IMG/VR virus record: IMGVR_UViG_3300037091_000192
Location: 1 to 27,796 of that record
Origin: a virus
Strand: one strand, 5' to 3'
DNA: 27,796 nt
Shown here: piece after piece, positions 1 to 7,037 of the stretch
How positions within the stretch are numbered: the stretch's first letter is position 1
Layout of the letters: the number at the start of each line of letters is the position of its first letter
Notes under the pieces: generated by a model
Told to the model about the DNA's origin: nothing
Seen by the model: the letters and a program-made list of their open reading frames with translations, nothing else
Databases searched by the model: none
Translations under genes and position numbers: made by a program

Positions 1-502
1 TCAATTCACTAAGCCTAGTGGATATATTAACAGTATTCACTATTAAATTATTTATAGAAGCTGTTCCAGTAACTGTTAATGTTCCTACATCAATTGTACC
101 AATTGTTAGTGGATCAGCAGTGACTCCCCCAAACCCCAAAAATGGTCTAACATCATTTATACTATTATTTCCTATTGTTACCCCTGTTGTTTGATTAATA
201 GTAACTTCAGCCAATACTAATTCTGCAGCAGGATAATCAGGCGCAACCCCAGGCAGTCCTTCTGTACCCTGTACTATAGTCAATGTAGCAGCATCTGTTA
301 TTATTAAAAGATCTACTCTTGAATTCCCCGGAGTTATTACAGGGGAAAAAGCCAAGGAAAGACCGCCTGAAAAATTAACAGTGGCTTTAGAATCTGATTT
401 TAAAAATGTACCTGCAGAAACATATACTTTGTTATCAATAGGAGTATCAGCAATAATTTTTAGAGAACTTAAATCCCTTGTGTGTAATCTTGATTTTACC
501 AT
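1..502 (-). CDS. Fibre-like virion protein, N-terminal part (cut by window edge)
   Basis: The frame opens with ATG at 502 behind a GAGG ribosome binding site about 11 bases upstream and is still open at base 1, giving 167 residues of a longer protein. It starts MVKSRLHTRDLSSL, continues with beta-rich sequence, then a stretch around residues 66 to 120 reading LLIITDAATLTIVQG ... LVLAEVTI ... NNSINDVRPF. Phage fibre and baseplate-associated proteins often carry such a segment, in which a 'LA.V' strand is followed by 'I.D.R'. The last visible part is Thr/Asn-rich (DVGTLTVTGTASINN), like the entry to a fibre shaft. It is the last minus-strand gene visible, after the DUF5659 gene. Fibre or appendage protein is an inference from composition and context; the missing C-terminus would normally hold the receptor-binding part. 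Confidence 0.6.
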   Translation of the reverse strand, partial: MVKSRLHTRDLSSLKIIADTPIDNKVYVSAGTFLKSDSKATVNFSGGLSLAFSPVITPGNSRVDLLIITDAATLTIVQGTEGLPGVAPDYPAAELVLAEVTINQTTGVTIGNNSINDVRPFLGFGGVTADPLTIGTIDVGTLTVTGTASINNLIVNTVNISTRLSEL

Positions 503-558
503 TTTTAATTGCCTCTTTTGTTTTAAACATTATATTACATTTTATTGTTTACAATTTT

Positions 559-810
559 TCATTTTACATTGAAAGTTATTGACTTAAGATCTCGTAGTGC
601 CCCGAGGAGCTTTTTTGCAGAAATACAATTGTGGTCATTGTAGAAATCTATTGTCAATTGTTTTCTTTCAGGTATGTCCTTAAATAAAAATGTGGTTTTA
701 GAACCATCTTTCTTAACATCTGCTATTTCCATATTTTGACACTTTAGAAAAGAAGCCAAATTAAGATCACTTGTACTAAATATTTTTTCTTCAGATATTT
801 GGTTTTCCAT
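559..810 (-). CDS. DUF5659 family small phage protein
   Basis: An 83-residue protein starting MENQISEEKIFSTSDLNLAS. I chose the ATG at 810 because an AAGGAGA site lies 7 bases upstream; a longer frame reaching 879 has no ribosome binding site and overlaps the preceding gene. The pattern SDLNLASFLKCQNMEI near the N-terminus, then a strand with TTFLFKD and a C-terminal ALRDLKSITFN, matches what I know of DUF5659, a short domain common in phages and AT-rich bacterial genomes whose function is unknown. Length also fits, since family members are usually 70 to 100 residues. It lies 19 bases downstream of the beta-solenoid frame and upstream of the fibre-like gene, so it is expressed with virion appendage genes, but no role can be assigned. 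Confidence 0.75.
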   Translation of the reverse strand: MENQISEEKIFSTSDLNLASFLKCQNMEIADVKKDGSKTTFLFKDIPERKQLTIDFYNDHNCISAKKLLGALRDLKSITFNVK

Positions 811-829
811 AATTAATCTCCTTTTTAAT

Positions 830-2107
830 TTATGCAATAAGTTGTCTTGTTTCTGCAAACTCTCTAACATTAGATTCAAGTCTTAATGCTGATTCTATTC
901 TTTCACCAAAATCTCTTGCCATACTAAATGACCAATTAGTTACATTTGTACCAGCACTTTTTGTGGCAACTATTGGAGCAACACTTCCACTTGCATTTGA
1001 ATCTGAAACTACCACATAACTTACTGATTGTGTTCCAGCTACATTAAACAACCATGCAATACCTGTAGCATAACTTTGCAATACTATTTTTTTATCTATT
1101 GATTGCCCATTAATTACTATATTTTTAAATGCATAAGTTGAAGTTCCATTAAAGGATAATTGTGTTCCACCCAATATACTTGTAAAATTATTTAATATAG
1201 TACAAGCATCAACAAATCTTAATCCCTGTTTAGATACATTTGTAACTGTCATATTATAAAAACTATTACTGCCTGTTGTTATGAGTTGTCTGTTTGTTCC
1301 ATTAAATATTATTAATCCGCTTCTTTGAGTAAAAGTTGCTGAATCTGTCCAGTTACCAGATGATGTAATAGAATAATTGCTTGCTGTAACATCAAGTGTA
1401 CCAGATGATATAGTTAAATTTCCATTAACTCTTAAATCGGCACTCAAAACAAATGTTGCTTTACTAACATTGGTGTCATTAATTATTAAGTTAAAATAAC
1501 CAGATGCTCCAAAATTTTTAATAGTTATATTATCTGGAGTATTATTACCAATATATTCAAATGTACCACACATGCCATCAATTGTTGTCCAAAATACAGT
1601 TTCAATCCCTTTTAATCTTATCCAACCTGAATTACATATTAAAGAAGAACCTCCAGTTATATTATATCCACTGAGAGACAAAATACCTGCTCCTGCACTT
1701 AATGATCCTCCAGCTAAAACTATGTTAGTATCAAGATTAAATATATCTGTTCCATTGGCTGCATTTATACTTAAATTATAATAATCATCACCTGTAAACA
1801 CTTTTATTGTATATGGTCCTGCTCCAGCACCATAATATTCATAAGTTCCATCTGTTGTATAATTTGTTGCCCAAGATACTGTTTCTGCACCTTGTAATCT
1901 GATTGTCCCATGATTTGTTAAAGATGTTGTTGTGGTAACATTATTCCCATTCAAATCCAAAGTCCCTGCTGTTATTGTTAATGCTAAATCTACATCTAAA
2001 TTACTTCTAGTAATTGTTAAAGAACCTGCTGGTTTATTTATTATTAAATTATTAAAATCTTGAGATACTCCTGTCCCACCTGCTTTTAATAAGGCATTAG
2101 AATACAC
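830..2107 (-). CDS. Beta-solenoid, adhesin-like virion protein, start codon missing
   Basis: A 425-residue reading if the in-frame GTG at 2107 is used, but that GTG has no ribosome binding site. The frame is open further upstream, to a TAA at 2183-2185, and the extra codons (GGNWDNSIAAGFTSGNNTIT and on) look like genuine protein of the same type. The sequence consists of repeated Gly/Asn/Thr-rich units of about 65 to 80 residues, each opening with an aromatic-x-N-L-x-I-N motif (FNNLIIN, YYNLSIN, YFNLIIN, FYNMTVT) followed by 'GTLDLNG'-type strands and 'IRLQGAETVSW'. This is typical of parallel beta-helix adhesins and phage fibres. The C-terminus (ARDFGERIESALRLESNVRE) is helical and unlike the rest. 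A cell-surface-binding appendage is the likely role. The missing start suggests a truncated cassette or an unusual initiation. Confidence 0.6.
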   Translation of the reverse strand: MYSNALLKAGGTGVSQDFNNLIINKPAGSLTITRSNLDVDLALTITAGTLDLNGNNVTTTTSLTNHGTIRLQGAETVSWATNYTTDGTYEYYGAGAGPYTIKVFTGDDYYNLSINAANGTDIFNLDTNIVLAGGSLSAGAGILSLSGYNITGGSSLICNSGWIRLKGIETVFWTTIDGMCGTFEYIGNNTPDNITIKNFGASGYFNLIINDTNVSKATFVLSADLRVNGNLTISSGTLDVTASNYSITSSGNWTDSATFTQRSGLIIFNGTNRQLITTGSNSFYNMTVTNVSKQGLRFVDACTILNNFTSILGGTQLSFNGTSTYAFKNIVINGQSIDKKIVLQSYATGIAWLFNVAGTQSVSYVVVSDSNASGSVAPIVATKSAGTNVTNWSFSMARDFGERIESALRLESNVREFAETRQLIA

Positions 2108-2182
2108 ACCATTATAAAATGTTATTGTATTATTACCGCTTGTAAATCCTGCTGCTATTGAATTATCCCAATTCCCTCCTAA

Positions 2183-2818
2183 TTACTTGATTAATTGTAT
2201 CCTTTTAAAACTATTATTCCTTATTTGCTTTGATGTGGATTTTTCAGATATTTCTTTCAATAATGCCTTATTTACAGATTTTGCAATGAATGACAATTTT
2301 TTAAAATGTTGTAGTTTTTCAAAAGATTCAAAAGAATTTACTTCTTTAGTATCATCATTAGATACTTCGTTTTTAACAACTATTTCCTCTTTAACAACAA
2401 TAGGAGCAGGATCTAATACAACCTTTGCTCCGTCTGAAACTATAGCTACTTCCTTATTATTTCTTTTATAAAGTTCAGCCATTTGTTCTTGGCTTTTATT
2501 GGCATTTTCATCAATTTTTATTTGTTTTTCTGCTTCTGCTCTATCAAATTCTTTTTTCTTTTCTTCATTTGTTTTTTCTATTATTTTGAGTTCTGGTTGA
2601 TCTGAATCTGATTCCACTATCCAACCTGCATTTAAACATCTGAATAAACAACCATTTAGCAGAGATGATGTTAAAACCTTTTTATCTATTTTTTCAACTG
2701 GTACATACTCATTTTTCTGAAGTATAACTATCCTTCTATTGCCATTCTCAAACCAAAAAAGATCATTTAGATCCAATCCACCCATACCACTCTGTACTGC
2801 ACAAATATACTTTTTCAT
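2183..2818 (-). CDS. Accessory virion protein with EYVP/AGW N-terminal domain
   Basis: A 211-residue protein; ATG at 2818 follows AGGAGG with 7 bases between. The N-terminal 80 residues hold EYVPVEKID ... LTSSLLNGCLFR ... AGWI, which matches the N-terminal part of the 278-residue product just upstream in the operon (EYVPTASID ... SVQSGAISR ... AGWL). The two therefore share a domain. Residues 80 to 130 are Lys/Glu-rich and probably coiled coil (NEEKKKEFDRAEAEKQIKID), then comes a Val/Glu-rich linker and a basic C-terminus ending FKRIQLIK. The TAA stop is directly followed, in the same frame, by the beta-solenoid reading frame, so a fusion by readthrough is formally possible. Location after the capsid genes suggests a minor head, neck or tail protein; no specific function is recognised. 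Confidence 0.7.
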   Translation of the reverse strand: MKKYICAVQSGMGGLDLNDLFWFENGNRRIVILQKNEYVPVEKIDKKVLTSSLLNGCLFRCLNAGWIVESDSDQPELKIIEKTNEEKKKEFDRAEAEKQIKIDENANKSQEQMAELYKRNNKEVAIVSDGAKVVLDPAPIVVKEEIVVKNEVSNDDTKEVNSFESFEKLQHFKKLSFIAKSVNKALLKEISEKSTSKQIRNNSFKRIQLIK

Positions 2819-2845
2819 TTTACTGCCTCCTATTTAATATTTTAT

Positions 2846-3181
2846 TTAATTAATTTTTAATATCTGACTTAAATTTAAAAAACTCTCTATTGCAGAAAAC
2901 ACATTGGGATTGGCTGACCAGTTTGCTGGAATAAATTTCTCTACACATTTCTTAACTATTTCATAATCCTTATCTTCAAAAATTATTTTGCCACTTTTAT
3001 CAGCATTATCAAAAGATTCAGAAATTCTTCTTAAAAGCCTAAAACCCTCTATACCAGAAGGAAACTCATTCTCTTTAGTACCTATGTTTATACAATAAGA
3101 GATTATCATCAAAAGAGTTTCATTTACCTCTTTACCTTCCTTATCTAAAACTTTCCAACTTTTATTTTCTATCTCTTTCAT
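2846..3181 (-). CDS. Small phage protein of unknown function, between capsid and tail genes
   Basis: A 111-residue protein whose ATG at 3181 sits 4 to 5 bases behind AAGGAGG. It begins MKEIENKSWKVLDKEGKEVN, looks alpha-helical throughout, and contains IEGFRLLRRISESFDNA and a C-terminal IPANWSANPNVFSAIESFLN. I recall similar short helical proteins next to capsid or tail genes in other phages, but I cannot name a family. Its leader shares a 16-base AT-rich stretch with the leader of the next gene (start 2818), directly before the ribosome binding site in both. It could be a tail-assembly or head-completion helper; that is context only. Confidence 0.65.
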   Translation of the reverse strand: MKEIENKSWKVLDKEGKEVNETLLMIISYCINIGTKENEFPSGIEGFRLLRRISESFDNADKSGKIIFEDKDYEIVKKCVEKFIPANWSANPNVFSAIESFLNLSQILKIN

Positions 3182-3210
3182 AAACCCTCCTTAATATTTT
3201 ATTTAATATT

Positions 3211-3240
3211 GGGAACTCCAGCATTATTACTGAAGTTCCC
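3211..3240 (-). other. Intergenic hairpin after the 278-aa gene
   Basis: The sequence has arms GGGAACT and AGTTCCC with one mismatch, three more pairs (CAG/CTG), and an 8-base loop. It lies 18 bases after the stop of the gene ending at 3258 and just before the leader of the gene starting at 3181. On the minus transcript it is followed by AATATTAAATAAAAT and not by a U-run, so it is a poor intrinsic terminator in that direction. It could protect mRNA ends or mark a processing site. Confidence 0.45.
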
Positions 3241-3257
3241 TTCATATTTTTAATAAA

Positions 3258-4094
3258 TTATGCTAATGTTATTGTTGCAGCATACGCACCCAAACTGAAT
3301 ACAACATGGGTAGTATCTGAACATTTAATAACCATACCATTAGACAATCTTATAGATCCCAGTGTGAATGTTCCACCATTAAGATCTACACCATATGACC
3401 AAGTGCCAGCTGTGCAACCCAATATAGCTCTTGCTGTATAGTGGGATGAAGAACCACTACTAATATCAGCATAGAAGTTATACCCAGAAGCTATTGTAGG
3501 TGTATTTGAACTATCTAACAATGAATATACACCAACTGCTAAAGGCAATGTTACTGTTGCATTTGCTGTTACTTTAGCATACACACCAGCTAACATACTT
3601 CCTGCAGCCAAAGATGCCTGAGCTGTAGCTTTTAATTCGGCTCCTATTATCCATTTATTTGTCTTAGGAGTTGCTCCTACTGTTGATTGGATTATTACAT
3701 CAGAAAAAATTCCTTCCATCTGACCTTTTCCACCCCATGGATCTGCACCTGTCATTTTGCAAGCGACATGCATCATGCTCTGTCTATCTAATTTGCTAAT
3801 ATCAGTTAATGGAATCCAATTGCTTGTTGATGCCGGATCTTTTGTTGAGTATCTATCTGATGTATATTCAACATCAACATCCGCATCACCCGCAACTGTC
3901 AACCATCCTGCTGTAATAGCCCTAGAAATGGCTCCTGATTGCACTGATTTATTTAAAGCCTGAAAATCTATAGAAGCGGTAGGTACATACTCTCCTGTAT
4001 CTAAAAGAACAGGGGCATACACACCATCGCCATCAGTATCAATTGAGACATCATCTAGTTTTAAATCATCTACTGTACTTCTGTATGTTGCCAT
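3258..4094 (-). CDS. Virion protein downstream of major capsid protein (decoration or head-fibre type)
   Basis: A 278-residue protein with its ATG at 4094 placed 8 bases after AAGGAGGG. The N-terminal part shares the EYVP ... ID ... S...G ... AGW domain with the 211-residue product further down the operon. The middle and C-terminal parts are rich in Ala, Thr, Ser, Gly and Val, with alternating strands (NATVTLPLAVGVYSLLD, SIRLSNGMVIKCSDTTHVVF), and lack charged coiled coil, which fits an exposed beta-sheet virion protein. It directly follows the major capsid gene across a strong hairpin, the usual place of decoration, head-fibre or minor capsid proteins. No signal peptide or membrane segment is seen. 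Head decoration or fibre is my best guess; a tail protein is the main alternative. Confidence 0.65.
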   Translation of the reverse strand: MATYRSTVDDLKLDDVSIDTDGDGVYAPVLLDTGEYVPTASIDFQALNKSVQSGAISRAITAGWLTVAGDADVDVEYTSDRYSTKDPASTSNWIPLTDISKLDRQSMMHVACKMTGADPWGGKGQMEGIFSDVIIQSTVGATPKTNKWIIGAELKATAQASLAAGSMLAGVYAKVTANATVTLPLAVGVYSLLDSSNTPTIASGYNFYADISSGSSSHYTARAILGCTAGTWSYGVDLNGGTFTLGSIRLSNGMVIKCSDTTHVVFSLGAYAATITLA

Positions 4095-4141
4095 CGATTT
4101 TTCCCTCCTTATAAAGATTTTAAAACAAAACTTTTTATTAA

Positions 4142-4188
4142 GGGAGAGGATTTGAAATTTTTTATAAAACTTTTATAAATCCTCTCCC
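4142..4188 (-). terminator. Strong hairpin downstream of major capsid gene
   Basis: Twelve perfect base pairs (GGGAGAGGATTT with AAATCCTCTCCC) enclose a 23-base AT-rich loop, 17 bases after the capsid stop codon. On the minus transcript it is followed by TTAATAAAAAGTTTT, which is only partly U-rich. It may be a leaky terminator or a 3' stabilising hairpin that raises capsid mRNA above that of the genes behind it. The structure is seen directly; the function is inferred. Confidence 0.6.
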
Positions 4189-4205
4189 AATAATTAATTT
4201 TAAAA

Positions 4206-5171
4206 CTAGGCAGTTGTATTAATTAAAACAATGCCCTTTACAAAGCGGATTACAAATCCAAGATCTTCCCAGATTGCAAATACATCTGCCATCTGATTTG
4301 CATCTTTCATTGTTTCTACACTGATGTCTGTCCTGATTGCAACAACACCAATATAGTCTGCTGGTGCCAATACATATACTTCTGTTTTAGGTACCATAAC
4401 TGAGTCAATAACTTCAACTCCCATCATGTTTCCTATTTTACCAGCATTTAATGCTTTTTCCTGATAGTTAGGTGCAAATATTCCTGCTCCACCATTTCCA
4501 CCAACTATTGTATTGAATAACATGAAATCTTTACCCCTGAATGGGTTAATGAATACTTTAGAAGCATTCAGAAGTTTAGATCTTAATGTTACAATACCTT
4601 CTGCTAACTTGTCCATTGAAAGTTTCCCTGATGTATCACTTAGCACTGAAGGATCAGCATCTGCAGCTGTAGTCCCTTCTAATCCCGGGATGTCTGCTTG
4701 GCCAGTTATACCAGAAGCATATTTTAATAGTGTATAACCTTTGGAATCTTCCTGTAGCTGAATGGAAGCTTTTGCTCTTTCCTGTGTCTTATTCAACACA
4801 TCAAATTTACGGAAATTGCTTTCATTCCATCTTACTATGGGTTTTGTGCTGATAGGTGCTGTGTCTATCCTAACCCTGTCAGATACAACCTGTGTCTGAT
4901 AAGGTAAACCATTAATACCTATTCCAGCTGCACCAACTGCTATATCAGCATCAAATACTGCTTCTTCTCCCAAACTTAATTTATATGTCTGAAAGAGCTG
5001 TCTGATTCTTCCTTCATAAAGCAAGTCTCTTTTCAGAGGTGAAAGCATTCCAGCTGCAACTTTCTGCAAACCACCTGGAGATGCCAGAAGTGCTGTTAAT
5101 TTTGTTTCTACTTCCGCAGCCGATAAAGTCTTGTCATAAATATCAGCTTCTTTAACTATTTCATCTGCCAT
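4206..5171 (-). CDS. Major capsid protein (HK97 fold)
   Basis: A 321-residue protein; ATG at 5171, with AGGAGG 8 bases upstream. It forms the prohead shell around the scaffold. Support comes from position (after the protease-scaffold and a decoration-like gene), size, and sequence features of HK97-fold capsid proteins: an N-terminal helical part, a central substrate-like region (VRIDTAPISTKPIVRWNES), a long helix with LAEGIVTLRSKLL, and the C-terminal segment VYVLAPADYIGVVAIRTDIS ... MADVFAIWEDLGFVIRFVKG, where the last strands end in a typical 'vl' tail. There is no long N-terminal delta domain, which agrees with a separate scaffold being supplied by the protease gene. A strong hairpin follows the gene. 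Confidence is high for capsid protein; I did not identify a closer subfamily. Confidence 0.85.
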   Translation of the reverse strand: MADEIVKEADIYDKTLSAAEVETKLTALLASPGGLQKVAAGMLSPLKRDLLYEGRIRQLFQTYKLSLGEEAVFDADIAVGAAGIGINGLPYQTQVVSDRVRIDTAPISTKPIVRWNESNFRKFDVLNKTQERAKASIQLQEDSKGYTLLKYASGITGQADIPGLEGTTAADADPSVLSDTSGKLSMDKLAEGIVTLRSKLLNASKVFINPFRGKDFMLFNTIVGGNGGAGIFAPNYQEKALNAGKIGNMMGVEVIDSVMVPKTEVYVLAPADYIGVVAIRTDISVETMKDANQMADVFAIWEDLGFVIRFVKGIVLINTTA

Positions 5172-5276
5172 GTTATTATCCTCCTATTTTTATATAATAT
5201 GCGACCATTTAAGATCATTACATATTTTGTTTCCAAAAATTTTAATAATTTAAAACATCTAATCTTTTTAAATAAA

Positions 5277-5750
5277 TTAGATTAAAGATTTAATTCTAAT
5301 AACTGCTGCTGATCCTGTTCCAGAAACTGACATCAACATACCAACTACGTTAATTGTTGCAGTTGTTGAACCTGTCAGTAGTCCATTTGCACCAACATAT
5401 ACATATGCATTTGGGCTAGGAATTGCTGATGTATCAAAAGGATGTCCCATACCATCTTTATTGGAAACTTCAATCACTGCACCTACACCTGTCAATACAG
5501 AGAACAAACCATTTCTTGAATAGTTTGTATAATCAAAACCTGTACCAACTGGATTTGGTCCTGCAGCCGGAGCAACTGATCCTTCAAGTACAAAACCTAA
5601 AGGTAAAGTTGTTATATCATTGTAAGGCCTGACATAACCTGTTGCTGGTTCAAACTGAACTACCTGCCCAGCTATAATTGTAACTGTTGTTAAAGCTGTT
5701 TTGCTGAAACCGGGCAAACGTACACCTTCTTTAAGCACAGAAATGGCCAT
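5277..5750 (-). CDS. Capsid decoration / structural cement-like protein
   Basis: A 157-residue protein with ATG at 5750 behind AGGAGG. It begins MAISVLKEGVRLPGFSKTAL, followed by TIIAGQVVQFEPATGYVRPY and PLGFVLEGS, then Gly/Val/Ser-rich strands to the end (INVVGMLMSVSGTGSAAVIRIKSLI). Such small all-beta proteins with 'G.vv.....G.v.p......pLG....g' occur in many phages directly upstream of the major capsid gene, where they decorate or cement the shell. The gene lies between the protease-scaffold gene and the capsid gene, in line with that order. There are no transmembrane segments or charged coils. Capsid accessory protein is a context-plus-pattern inference; the exact type cannot be told. Confidence 0.65.
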   Translation of the reverse strand: MAISVLKEGVRLPGFSKTALTTVTIIAGQVVQFEPATGYVRPYNDITTLPLGFVLEGSVAPAAGPNPVGTGFDYTNYSRNGLFSVLTGVGAVIEVSNKDGMGHPFDTSAIPSPNAYVYVGANGLLTGSTTATINVVGMLMSVSGTGSAAVIRIKSLI

Positions 5751-5903
5751 GTTTTTAATCCTCCTATTTTTAAATTTTTTATTGCTTAATGCATTTAAAT
5801 GATTAACTTATCCCTGCTTTTCTTATCTTTTTATTTCACTTTTCTTTACTCATCTTTTCTTTTTATTACAAAAATCATTTAAAATTTTTATTGTTTGTAG
5901 ATA

Positions 5904-7037
5904 CTAAGACCACTTTAAATTTTCTAACCATCCATCTTTTGATGTTTCAACCTTCATATTCATAATAATGCTTGATAGACTGCTATCTATTGCAATAGAA
6001 GCTTTCTTAATTAATCCTATTGATTTAGCAAATGCCTCTATTGAGCTATCATCCATCTTCAGTAAAGTTGCCTTTTGGGTTTCAACTGCTTTCTTTAAAG
6101 CACTCTTTCTGCAATCTAAAATGTTAAATCCTTCTTTTTGAAAATATTCTAAATCCTTGGGGTCTGCTTCTATAAGACCCTTATTGGCCATCAATTCAAT
6201 CAATTTGGATATTTTTTCATTCTTGACTTCTAATGCTTTTTTAATTTTTTCTTCTGCTTCCAGAGCAGCTTTCTTTTCTTTCTCTGCTTTCTCCTTTGCC
6301 TCTTTTTCTTCCTTTTCCTTTTTCTCTTTAGCTTCCTTTTCTTCTTTCTCTTTCTTTTCTTTGGCTTCTTTATCAGCCTTTTCCTTATCTTCTTTCTTTT
6401 CTTCTTTAATTTCTTTTTTCTCTTCTATTTTTTCCTTTTTAATTTCTTCAGGTGTCTTTTCACTCTTTACCACTAATTCAACTTTCTTACTTGCAGGTAC
6501 TGTTTCAACTTCCGCCAAAGGCTTCTCTTCTTTAGTCTGTTCAGAAGGTGTTTCTTCTATTTTAGGTCCTTTATCTTCTGTAGGATTTACTTTTGGCAAA
6601 CCAACTTCATCCTCAGGTTTTTTATCTAATTTATAAAGTGTTCTGAAAAACTTTATAATAACTGCTATATCATCACCAAAGGCATCTGGGAATCTATCTA
6701 CTTCTTTACCAGCTTTATCCTTGATTATTAACTCTTTTGTATCTTTATCCTTAGTTCCAAGATAGCCATCACCTATTATAATAGGATCCTGCAAATCAAA
6801 TGCGGATGAATCCTTTTTAACATCTGCTATCTTAACTTCTTCTTTTACAGTTTTTATATCTTTTACAACATCTGCCTTTACTTCTTTTTTACTTATTTTA
6901 TCATAAACCCTATTAAAACAATTGGGACACTTTGCAGCCATTACTTTTAATTTTTCAATATAATCATCTGCAAAATTCATAGCTTTCTTTATTACAGCAA
7001 TCTTTTCATCTATACTAACTTCTTTTTTAATTTCCAT
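5904..7037 (-). CDS. Nested scaffold protein from internal start in protease gene
   Basis: Within the protease-scaffold gene an ATG at 7037, in frame, is preceded by AGGAGGG with 9 bases between, as good a site as that of any real gene start in this operon. It would give a 377-residue protein starting MEIKKEVSIDEK that lacks the protease and contains the Lys/Glu coiled coil and the C-terminal part. In phage lambda the scaffold Nu3 is made in the same way from the end of the protease gene C, so the arrangement has precedent. The internal site encodes TIGGNIKM in the long product, so it could exist for coding reasons alone, but a full AGGAGGG at the right distance by chance is unlikely. Expression is inferred. 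Confidence 0.6.
   Translation of the reverse strand: MEIKKEVSIDEKIAVIKKAMNFADDYIEKLKVMAAKCPNCFNRVYDKISKKEVKADVVKDIKTVKEEVKIADVKKDSSAFDLQDPIIIGDGYLGTKDKDTKELIIKDKAGKEVDRFPDAFGDDIAVIIKFFRTLYKLDKKPEDEVGLPKVNPTEDKGPKIEETPSEQTKEEKPLAEVETVPASKKVELVVKSEKTPEEIKKEKIEEKKEIKEEKKEDKEKADKEAKEKKEKEEKEAKEKKEKEEKEAKEKAEKEKKAALEAEEKIKKALEVKNEKISKLIELMANKGLIEADPKDLEYFQKEGFNILDCRKSALKKAVETQKATLLKMDDSSIEAFAKSIGLIKKASIAIDSSLSSIIMNMKVETSKDGWLENLKWS

Noticed and set aside
811-879. Longer N-terminus for the DUF5659 protein
   Set aside because: The start at 810 has a good ribosome binding site and fits family length; the extension overlaps the end of the preceding gene.
830-2182. Diversity-generating retroelement target in the beta-solenoid gene
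   Set aside because: No reverse transcriptase, no template repeat and no variable region pattern can be seen in the window.
4175-4188. Plus-strand TATAAATCC as a third copy of the conserved element
   Set aside because: Only nine bases match, the orientation is opposite, and it is part of the capsid hairpin stem.
5257-5282. Inverted repeat ATCTAAT/ATTAGAT near the end of the 157-aa gene
   Set aside because: Seven AT-rich pairs overlapping a stop codon, no U-run; common by chance at this base composition.
6157-6636. Plus-strand 159-aa open frame, rich in Ser and Phe
   Set aside because: It is the antisense of the Lys/Glu coiled coil of the scaffold; GAA/AAA-rich codons read backwards give TTC/TTT/TCT. 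No ribosome binding site.
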